The notes beneath the pieces are model-generated. The model was not told the origin of the DNA. It did no database searches and worked only from the letters and a program-made list of their open reading frames with translations. A program made the position numbers and the translations under genes. Below, one piece after another: positions 50,801 to 62,800 of a DNA stretch of 64,000 nt. The stretch is from Conchocele bisecta (Eukaryota > Mollusca > Bivalvia > Lucinida > Thyasiridae), in the NCBI GenBank assembly GCA_029237695.1, contig CM055269.1:29112956-29176955 (forward strand), read 5' to 3'. How positions within the stretch are numbered: position 1 is the stretch's first letter; every line of letters begins with the position of its first letter.

Positions 50801-53800
50801 CCGCATTTGCTATGAAAATTTTGTCAACTTTTGACGTCATTTACCGAAAATATCACAGTTTCTGTAAATATAATATAGCGAAAAATTTCACATGTTCTTG
50901 GGTGCAAAATCACATGGCGTGTCTCATATGTATACCCCTGTATGTTATAGCAAGTGGTGTGAACAGATTGCTGTATAGTATGCTCTGTGTGAATTTTAAA
51001 AACGTGTTGGACAATAGATATTGGTTCTATGAAATAAATCGTATAACTGTACTGTAGTCAATTATCAAAGGAATCTACGTTGCCATGGAGCACTTTGACG
51101 TCATCTTATGTTACGTAAAATGACCGTAAATGTTAAAATAACATGCTTCTTTGACTTTCAAACTGCTGTCCGCAAGCTCAAATACGCTTTCTTCATCACA
51201 CATGCGCCATTTAGTTATCAATTTTTATTTTACTGTGACCGGTTTAATTGTATGTAGTTTTTTTCATCCAATACCAGAAATAATATCGATGGAGTGTTAC
51301 CGGTATTTGTACATTTGTTGTACTTGGCGCATGTTTGGTTACCAGCTGTTTTTGATATTAATGTGCCATAAACAGTTAGTGTCCATGTTATATACTCCGC
51401 ACAGCTATCAAACGTTGGATTTTCAAATGCTCCGTAGCGACGTAATTTTGTTGCTATAGTTACGCATTATGAGCAAACGGTTTGTCGAAAAGTATGTTTT
51501 TATTTTCAAAACAATTTGATTTGATCATATGCAAATGTCAAATGAAGATGAAGAATGTGGCAGTTATATTAAACTTCTTATCAAGAAAGTCCGAGAACTT
51601 TATGATCTTCGTGCAACTTGTCCATTTTAGGGTTACCATAGCGACTGTGTACTGCTGTGTGGCACGGCTGTGGTCTTGATGCTGAATACAGCCAGCGATA
51701 TACCTAAGGCCATTAGTGTGTTTGATTGGCTACTTGCTATCGTCCTGGATCCATGTAAGAACGCCTCTATCACTCACTCACTGTGGCTGTGACTCCTCTT
51801 CCAGGTTCTCGACCTCTTTTTTTTCCCCATGTTAAATTCCTCATTTTTAGCCAGGTTTTTTTTTTTTTTTTTAAACCCAGGCTATTGTATTGGCGAAAGC
51901 CGGGCGGGCAGGTGGGCGGGCAGGCGGGCGGGCGGCGTCCACAATCAATGTTAAGTTGTTTTCATGTTTGAGTCCATTTCTTTGCTTTGTTACTGTACCT
52001 CATAGGACCAAGAAACTTTCACAGCTTCATAACCAATGGGTGCCCACCACATATCACTATCCAACATGTTACCTTTTTTGGAACTTGACCCATTTTTTCC
52101 ACGCAGTCGACTTAGCCATTTTCAATGTTAACTTTTCGCGTTTACAATGTTAACTTTTCGTGTTTAAGTCCATTTCTTTGGTACTGTACCACCTAGGACC
52201 ACCAAACTTTCACAGCTTCATAACCAAGGGGTACCCACCACATACAACTATCCAACATGTGACCATTTTTTTACCTTGACCTATTATTTCTACGTAATTG
52301 ACTTAGCCATTTTCAATGTTAACTTTTTAACTTACGTCTGGTTAATGTTTTTTGGTTAAAGTTTTTTGTTATATTATATCTCTGCAACTGCTTCGCCCAT
52401 TACCTTGAAACTTTACATGGGTGTTTATCATCATCCATATTTTCATTCTACCCCCCAACCGTGCGGCCCCTGTGCCCAATGTCAAGGTCAAATTACTTTG
52501 AATTTTTTTAGCCAGGTTTTTTTTTAAAAAATCCAGGCTATTGGATTGGCGAAAGCCGGGCGGGTGGGCGGGCGGGCGGGCGGCGGGCGGCGTCCACAAT
52601 CAATGTTAAGTTTTTGTGTTTGAGTCCATTTCTTTGTTACTGTACCACCTAGGACCACCAAACTTTCACAGCTTCATAATCAAGGGGTGCCCACCACATA
52701 TCACTATCCAACATGTTACTTTTTTTTTAACTTCACCCATTTTTTCCGCGTAGTCGACTTAGCCATTTTCAATGTTAAGTTTTCGCGTTTACAATGTTAA
52801 GTTTTCGTGTTTAAGTCCATTTCTTTCGTACTATACCACCTAGGACCACCAAACTTTCACAGCTTCATAATCAAGGGGTACCCACCACATATCACTATCC
52901 AACATGTTACTTTTTTTTTTAACTTCACCCATTTTTTCCGCGCAGTCGACTTAGCCATTTTCAATGTTAAGTTTTCGCGTTTACAATGTTAAGTTTTCGT
53001 GTTTAAGTCCATTTCTTTGGTACTGTACCACCTAGGACCACCAAACTTTCACAGCTTCATAACCAAGGGGTGCCTACCACATACAACTATCCAACATGTG
53101 ACCATTTTTTTACCTTCACCTATTATTTCTACGTAATTGACTTAGCCATTTTCAACGTTAACTTTTTAACGTACGTCTGGTTAGAGTTTTGTGGTTAAAA
53201 CTTTTTCGTTATACTATATCTCTGCAACTGCTTCGCCCATTACCTTGAAACTTCACATGGGTGTTTATCATCATCCATATTTTCATTCTAACCCCAACCG
53301 TGCGGCCCCTTTTGAATAAAGTTCGTCAATAACTTCTTTGAATTTTTTTGTTAAAGTTTTTTTGTGTACTATATCTCTGCAATGCTTCACCCAATACCTT
53401 GATACTTCACATGGGTGTTTATCATCATTGTCGCGACCTGCTTGCGGAAAGCAACTGCGATCTGTGCCCATGTCAAGGTCATTCAAATTACTTTGAATTT
53501 TTTGTTAAAGTTTTTTCAAATTATTTGTTGTACTATATCTCTGCAACTGCTTCACCCAATACCTTGATACTTCACATGGGTGTTTATTTTCATCATTGTC
53601 GCACCTGCTTGCGGAAAGCGCGATCCTGTGCCAATGTCAAGGTCAAATTACTTTGAATTTTTTTTTTTTTGTTAAAGTTTTTTCGTGTACTATATCTCTG
53701 CAACTGCGGTTCACCCAATACCTTGATACTTCACATGGGTGTTTATATCATTGTCGCACCTGCTTGCGGAAAGCGCGATCCTGTGCCCAATGTCAGGTCA

Positions 53801-56800
53801 AAGTTACTTTGTTTTTTTAATTAAAGTGTTTTCGTGTACTATATCTCTGCAAACTGCTTACCCAATACCTTGATACTTCACATGGGTGTTTATCATCATT
53901 GTCGCACCTTGCTTGCGGAAAGCGCGATCCTGTGCCCAATGTCAAGGTCAAATTACTTTAATTTGAATAAAGTTTTTTCGTGTACTATATCTCTGAACTG
54001 CTTCACCCAATACCTTGATACTTCACATGGGTGTTTATCATTCATTGCTCGCACCTGCTTGCGGAAAGCGCGATCTGTGCCCAATGTCAAGGTCAATTAC
54101 TTTGAATTTAATTTTTTTGTTAAAGTTTTTTCGTGTACTATATCTCTGAACTGCTTCACCCAATCCTTGATATTCACATGTTTTATCATCATTGTCGCAC
54201 TCTTGCGGAAAGCGCGATCTGCCCAATGTCAAGGTCAAATTACTTTGAAATTTTTTTGTTAAAGTTTTTTCGTTGTACATGTCTCTGCAATGCTTACCAA
54301 TACCTTGATACTTATGGGTGTCATCATTGTTGAACCTGCTTGCGGAAAGTGCGATCCTGTGCCCTAGTCTAAGTTCAAATTACTTTGAATTTTTTTGTTA
54401 AAGTTTTTTCGTGTACTATATCTCTGCAACTGCTTCACCCAATACCTTGATACTTCACATGTCAGTGTTTATCATCATTGTCACACCTGCATGCTTGGAA
54501 AAAACCTGGCTTTCGTGGCTTTGCCTCGTTTCTTGTTGTTAAAGTTTTTTTGTGTACTATATTTCTGCAACTGCTTCACCCATTACCTTGATACTTCACA
54601 TGGGTGTTTATCATCATTGTCGCGCCCGCTTGCGGAAGGCGCGATATAGTCGGCATTTTGGCATACGTCCGTCCGTCCGTACGTTCGTGTGTCCGGTTAA
54701 AGTTTTTTGGATAAAGTTTTTCCATCTACTATATCTCTTTTTTTAGTGTCCATGCCTCGCCCCAAGGCGCGACATGCAGGCCACGGCCATCTAGTCTACA
54801 AAAAGTGGGTATAATTATGTTATACAAGTGTTTATGCCTGGAAAAAACCTGGCCTTCGTGGCTTTGCATCGTTTCTTGTTTGTAATAAAATCAATATTTG
54901 ACCAAATTTCACGAAATAAAAAGAAGGCTCATTCTTAAATTTTGATAAAATTTAACATTATCAAAAAAAAATTTGTTTGTGCATTGTTTATATGGCCATA
55001 CAATTTGGGCAGGTTTCGTAAAACAGACAGTAGGAACGAGTCTAGCCATAGACCCCATTTAGTCAGTCCAGTATGGCAAAATAGTTGGGTTCCATGCATA
55101 GAGATTATCAGGCTATTTATGCCCCTATGCGATAGCAAAGGGGCCATATTGCGTTGCTCTTGAGATTGCGTCTGTCCGTCTGTATACATTTATGTCAAAA
55201 AGTTTCTAAGAGTTTATAAGACACCTGAATCGCCTGAACGTTTGTCACACACTTCTGGCATCAATAACTCGAATTAGTACCATTTCCCAGCATGGACTTG
55301 TTTATGTAACATGTTATGTCATTACATTGACATTATGTGACGCCGTTCGACCAAGGGAACATCGCTATCTAGTCCATGCTGGACAAAATGACTTGTTATC
55401 AGTCGGTCAGTACATAGCAAGTTACCTGATAAAGCAATACAGTGGAACCTCTCTAACCCGGACACCTAGAAAATATATGTGATCTGATTTTGAGAGGTTT
55501 CTTGGTAAGGCATATCAGATAATAATGCATGTTCATGATTACAAAAGACATAAGTATGTCCCAGAATGGTCATATGTCTGATTTACAGTGGAACATCTCT
55601 AAACCGGACACCCTGGGGACCCCCAGGGTGTCCGGTTTAGAGAGGTTTCGCTGTATTCATATATCCTTGTTTTACCATATTTGCATCCACCATTTCTGAT
55701 CGTATTTCAGATGCAAAGTTTGTGTTTTCACAGCTGGCCATAGTGTCTAAACTTTGTAAGTCGAGGGATATTGGTTCTGGACTTCGGAGCCTTACCTTGG
55801 ATCGTATGGGTGTCGTTTCCCTGATCCGTGGAATCGTTGCATGTGGCAGCAAGAAGATTCTCCTCACAACTTGTACTACAATGGAATCCCCGCAGTCTGA
55901 AAACACCTGCTCCCGGGATCTGTATGGGAAGCCAGTATCTGATTCTGTGTGTGATACTAGTACACCGAATACGACACGTACCAGTAGACCGACTCCTGAG
56001 GCTGACGAACGTGTAACGGGTTCCACTGACGACTCGAACAACAGTGGGACATCAACGGCAGACTGTACTGACAATGGTGGAGGTAGCGAATCTCAAACTG
56101 ACAACCTCGCACAACATGGAAACAATGCTCCACAAGTTCACATGGAAAGACTGTTTCAGTACATCTGTATTTTATGCGAAGGAAACATAACATTGCACTA
56201 TCACTCATTTCAAATATTGTTACTATGGTACTCGCGACTGACCAAGCTCTCCTCCAGTGTAGAGAGTGCGCATGTTATCAATGTTACCTCCATAGTGGAG
56301 AGCACCTTACGCCTGGTGCTGCTGCACTGGGACAGCCCGGTGGAAGACGTGCCGGTTGCCGTGGGCGACGCGTTTCGTTACATGATGTCCCTCGCCAGCC
56401 TGAACCACGAAACATTCGGCGACATACAGCGAAGGATCATAGAGCGGGTACTCCAGACAAACTGGCACATCAAGGGCAGATACAGGATCCTCGCGGTGAT
56501 GCTTAGATACATCGACTCCACACAGGTAACAAATTATAACACTTGCCCTGAGCACCGTATTTATTCTAATAAATGCCCACTTTGAAAATAGGATCAAAAT
56601 ATGTTATTTTCACATACAAAAGCCATTTAAAACAAAGTTTTAAATGGCTTTTGCATGTGAAAATAACATATTTAGAATGCAGCTATGGGAGGAGGGCTAC
56701 TATTAGAGGGGACTACTACTTGAATAAATACGGTATTTACTTGAATATCAACTTTTTAAAAGTCAGAACGCTGGAAACAAATATTGCTGTCGGCTGTTGT

Positions 56801-59800
56801 TTCATATTTTGTCTTAGAAATATGGTTGAAAAGCATTTTAGAATCATTTCACAGAAACACTTGGCCATTAAACTAGGTATCTTCTAGTATTGATCCTCAC
56901 TGGTTGTGATGGATGCTTTGCTTTACAGTAGAACACATATGTGACTGGAGAAATGGGGCTTATAGGTTTTGCGACCAGTGTCGCACACTCCTGTAGCCTG
57001 ATCTATATTCCTTATTAGAAGCTTGACGGGTGTTTCATTGATGGAATGGCTCACAGTGCAGATCCTGATCAGACTGCGGATGCACAGGCTGATCTGGATC
57101 TACGCTGGTCACAAAACCAATAAGCCCCATTTCTCCAGTCACAACCACATATCACTTGCTTCTTTCATATTGTCGTTGACCAGCTACTGGGATGGGTTGT
57201 GGTCTAGGGGTTGGAGCACCTGACTTCTAATCCGGAGGTTGTAGGTTCAAACCTCGCTTTAAGGTATAAAAAAAATACTTTCATAATATTTCCATCCCAC
57301 TGGACTTTTAAACTATGGTCCCGACTATATATGACCTTAGCTGTTGCTGGGACGTTAAACCCTTTCACTTCCACTTTGACCAGCTGCTACAGGACTACCG
57401 TGAGATCCAAGACGAGTTACTCCAGTGCCTCACCACCAACCACCTCGCCTCTACAGCCACAAATGTCTACAAGGCCTTCCTCACAGAACTACAGTAAGTT
57501 CCCACTACAACACGCATTGTGGTAATGGGGGATCGTAAGCTTGTTATTTCTCTTTGAATTTATTTATAGAAATCCGGTCCAAATTGTATATTTTATGGCC
57601 TTATTGCTTGTGAAAATAGGCGACTGTCGCACGATTTGATGTGTTAATGAGCTTGGAAATGATGTAATTAAGAAAACAAAAGTTAGATTTTGAAAATCGG
57701 TCCACAAATAAAAATTATTTTTAGCCCCCCATGTTTTTTCCATAGGAAAATCGTTTTTTCGCAATAAAATCAATATTTGATGGAATTTCTTCAAATAATT
57801 ATTTTTTTGGGGAGGGTGACTTTTTTATTCATGAAGAAGTACTTACAGTTAAAAAAAATTAAGATTTAATGTGTTCAATGGCCAAAAGTTCATCGGCAGC
57901 AAAATGTGGAACAAACTGTAGTCTTGGTCCAGATTATCCTACATACCAGCACAGCCTGATCCGGAACTGTATTATTTGCCAGATTCATATTTTCACATTT
58001 ATTAATTGTATTGCAATCAGTGTATCTCTTTATACTGCTGCACACCCTCACGGGTAATTTCGAACAGGTATTTATTTCATATATACATGTACATACAATT
58101 CAAATACAATCGAGGTTCCTGGTAATTAGCCAGTACCCATTTACAGCTGGGTGGACTGAAGCAGTGTGGATAAAGTGTCTTGCTCAAGGACACAACGCAC
58201 GCCTCTGTTGAGGCTCGAACCCACGACCGTAAGGTCAGCAGTCCGACGCCTCAGACCGCTCGACCACACGCTCCACACCCAGTAGTGGACCCAGATCAAA
58301 CTGAACTTATGTGTCTGATCTGGGTCTACTCTGTTTGCAAAACTCAATTTTCGTGCCCTTCAGTAAGAAACAAACGCTGAAACGCAGCATAGGACCGGAT
58401 CTCTATAAAATAGAATTGCAAAGGGAGATAACTAGCTACGCTCCTTCAGTGTATTATTAATGAAGGGATTGGTGGAATAAAGGAGGCCCCTTCTTCCACT
58501 GACCCCTTAAATTGTTCTTGATCATTTATTTAATTGACCAAGTAATATCAATATTTTAATGTAAAAATCAACATTCTGAGTATACATTTGATGTTGAATG
58601 TTTGAAAAAAACAAGTGCAGCTCCACACTTGTAGCCTGTCATTTGTGGTTTAAAATATAACCTTGTTGAACTTGTTGAACTGGGTGGTCGGATTAGCTCA
58701 GTAGGTAGAGTGTCGGACTGCGGATCGGGAGACCCCGGGTTCGAATCCCACCTCGACCTGCTCCGAATGGCCGATTCGGCGTGTCCTTGGGCAAGACAAC
58801 TTCGTGCTAGCCTAGTCCTTTCGGATGGGGGCTTAAATAGTCGGTCCCGACATGCAAGGTCATCGAGCCAGTGTCGTCGTTAAATCAAAGCATTTACATT
58901 TATTTGTTGAACTAATACATATTTTAGCACAAGAGATGATATGCGGTATATTTCCCCATTGCTAAGTGCACTTCATACATTTCTACAGCCATGAGAGATG
59001 AAAGAGGAACAGTGAAACTGATATGTGGCTGTGACTGGAGGAATGGGCTTATGGGTTTTGCGACCAGTGTAGATCCCGATCAGCCTGTGCATCCGCACAG
59101 TCTGATCAGGATCTGCACTGTTCGCCATTCCATCAATCAAGCACATGTAATGCTTCTAACATGCAATATAGATAGTTATCGGGCTACATGAGTGTGATAT
59201 TTAACCCTGGAATGGAATTTGATATGTAAATTTGGAACCAATCCAATGGTCACACAATGCTTTTCAGACTAGTCCATTTATGGAAAGGGGGTGTTTTTGT
59301 TCCAAAAAATATGAAAATTACATGTACTTGCAAAAAGTGCAGATCCTGATGAGACGGCTCGTCATGAGCCGGCTCATCTGGATCTACACTGTTTGCCAAT
59401 ACCAATATACTGGCCTGTGGTGTTGAAAGGGTTATTCAGGAGCTACACTGGTCACAAATCCCATAGGCCCCTTTTCTCCAGTCACAGCCACATATATGGC
59501 TGTGCCTGGAGAAATGGGACATTTGTAACATTGTGACGTGACCTAACTTTAGATCTGCTCGCACACTCATGCAGCCTGATATGGGTATATACGGTTTGTT
59601 AGAAGACATGATGCGTGTTTCACTGACTGAATGATGAACAGTGCAGACCCTGATTACACTGTGTGGATGTGCAGGCTAGTTTTGTTTTATACTGGTCACA
59701 AAGACCATAAGCCCATTTCTCCAGGCTTAGCTACAATTATAAGGAGATACTTTCCTCACCAGGAAGGACTTTAGGCCATACCATGTCTTTTCTATATTAA

Positions 59801-62800
59801 TCGTCCACCCAGTTGACCAAAACCTACCTACGTATCCGGTCTTAAGGCCTTGAAAAAAACAAAGATAAATTTATGTTAAAAACTTCCTGAACCCTTTGCA
59901 GACTGCAAAGGGTTGAGGAAGTTTTTAGCATAAATTTAAATTTCCGCCAGCAGACTTTAGGAAAAAATAAGAAGAAAATACTCTAATTAAACTTATTATG
60001 TGTAAATTCAACTGATATAAAATGCTCCAAGTTCCCAAGTAGTTTTCAAATTACTTCACCAGTAAATAACGTCAAATAGCATACGGTACATAGTTTAACT
60101 ATGTATGCTATTTGACGCTATTTACTGGTGAAGTAATATGAAAACTGATTTAAGTTTGTTTGTTTTTTCACAGAACCACTCTCAAAACCTATCCGCACGC
60201 GGACGCTTAACAGAGAAAGAACTTGCCACGGTCTTATGTTGTATCATTACAGAAAACTCCCGAGCCAGCAGTCACTGAGTAGATGGCAGGAGTCGTGGCT
60301 GCCGACCATTGCTAGAGGGCTAGTGGCCAGCAACAGGTAGAGTTGCCGTCACACGGCCATACGGCGAATGATTAACCCTTTCACCCCGAACAACTGAAAT
60401 GGATTTTGATATGTTCATTTTTCTACCAATGCAATCGTCACAAAATTATTTTCAGACTATCCCATTTATGAAAAGGTTTTTTGTTTTTCTTTCTAACAAA
60501 TGTGAAAATTATTTGTAAAAAGTGCAGATCCTGATGAGCCGGCTCGTGACGAGCCGGTTCATCTGGTTCTACACTGTTTGCAAAGACTGCATAGAGGGTT
60601 GTAGTTTTGAAAGTGTTAATTCAGCTAAAGCCTACGAAGTATCCCATTAAATTCAGAATAAATTTTTGGGCGTGTGCACATTTTTAACAAAAAGAATTGA
60701 AACATATATAAATGTACCGGTACAATGTATCTACATGTATCGTAATGAAACGTCTCATCAGGATCGGCTCTGTTTGTGGCATTTTGTACAAAATTACCCC
60801 ATTGCTGGTTAAAGGTACATGCCCATTCAGTAGGCACAAAATGTTCTTTATATCAGAGACATCATCCGAGACATTCTCTGGCAAAATAAAAATCCATTCA
60901 CCATTACCCCACATATTGATTGGTATTATACATTTTATATTAGACGTAAATTTTCACACTGATATCAGGGGCGATATCCATGTTTCCTTAAAATGTTAAC
61001 GAACATTACTATTAGTCTCAGTACTTAGTTTTTGATGTGCAATGATCATACTTTTAATTTAATATAGCATTTAATTAATATAAGTAATTAAAAAAGATCA
61101 TGCCTCATTTACATATGCAAATAGCCTGATACCACCGCGCGTCACTATCAGCAAAATAAATATTATTAAATGATTATTGTCGAGCCCACTTGCGGAAAGC
61201 GAGACATAGTGATCACAATGACGTCCGGGTGTCCGTCCGTCCGTCTGTCCGTCAGTCCGTCCGTCCGTACACACGGCGAGGTACTTATGTGGCTAGAGAA
61301 CAATGGATAACTGTAAATGCTATTCATTCCGTTCTCTTACGTGACTATATCTTTCTCTTACGTGGCTACTTTAAACAAAAGAATAGCCACATAATAGCCA
61401 TTTGTAGGAATGTCCGTCCGTCCATCCGTCCGAAATCTGCGTTAAAGTTTTTAAATACCTTATATCTCTACAGTACTAAGTCACATTGACTTGAAACTTC
61501 ATATGCTCATTAGTCATCATCCATATATTCATGCTGTGTCCCACTCATGCGGCCCCTTTGCCTAAGGTCAAGGTCAAATGCCTCGGCGGGCTCGACATGC
61601 GGGCCGCGGCCATCTGGTATCTGTATAGCTGGCACTCGTAATCTTTAGAACTGGTGGAATAGCGACACAATTATACACTTATTTAATTCCTATAAAGATC
61701 AGTTTGTGCCTACTGAGTGGGCATGTACCTTTAATGCAATAGTTGTGGTAATTAATGTGGAATAGTCCATGCTCTATAGTATATACTTGTATTGTAGTCT
61801 ACTCCGGTACAACATGAGCCTCCACTGGGTGCCGGCGTCACTGAAGCAGATTCCCGCCACCTCCCAGTGCCTGCTGGACCACTTCACGGGGCTTCTGTCC
61901 CGCCCAGGCGCCCACCCAGACACCAGCCCAGGCACCCACCCAGGCACTCACCCAGACACCAGCCCAGGCGCCCGCCCAGACACCAGCCCAGGCGCCTGTC
62001 CAGACACCAGCCCAGACATACACCCAGACAACGCGATATCTCGAGCACGTGCCCTGCATGCCTGGGTCATAGTGGCCAAAACTCTCAGGACTTTGACGGG
62101 TGTAGCTGTCTTGGTTAGTCTTCCCTCGATTTAGAGTATATTCATTAATTATACAGAAAGCCAGATGAAAATTCCTGTAAATCCACATTTGAACACTGAT
62201 TAATATGGATATTCACAGCACTCGGTTACTTGTAGATATGATAGCATGTTGATGAAGGTATGTCAAGAAACCTGAACAATTAATGAATACATCTCACGTT
62301 CTATGTAGTCAAAGAATATTCTCAAAGTTGGTCTCTCAGTAGCCTATTTGACCAACATTGCAAAGTATGAGGGAGAAATTTTCAGTTTTAGGATAAATTT
62401 ATTAATTTTTATTATACTGAATTTATTACATTATCACAGCCATTTTGGCTGTGATAATGTAATAAATTCAGTATAATAATTCTGCATACTTTTAATCATC
62501 AAATACATGCAGTCGTTAGTTCTATATGACATAATGAATTTCGGGAAAAATAAATGATTACTCCCTCAAAGTATACTTTGCAATGTTGGTGAAATAGGCT
62601 ACTGGAGCCACACTGATCATAAGTACCATGGGGATGGGTTGTGGCCTAGGGGTTAGAACACCTGACGTTAAACCGTTTAACTTTCACTTTCACAAATACC
62701 ATAAACTCACATAAACCTGTGACAGCCACATGTGTGTGTTTTCCTTACCAGACTGACCCGCATGTAAAGGAAGCGTTGTATAGCGGTGAGGAAGATGTGA

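Noticed and set aside
55711..55733. Later acceptor tgttttcacag for THADA exon 7
   Set aside because: It would fit only if exon 6 were absent. Exon 6 is well supported and makes the earlier acceptor the phase-correct one.
58683..58755. tRNA gene
   Set aside because: The A and B boxes are present but the anticodon stem does not pair, and the SINE body follows directly.
60174..60252. Longer version of THADA exon 9 starting at cacag
   Set aside because: Its phase does not fit exon 8 and the fitting frame meets a stop. The acceptor at 60,251-60,252 restores phase and the conserved RWQESWLP block without any frameshift.
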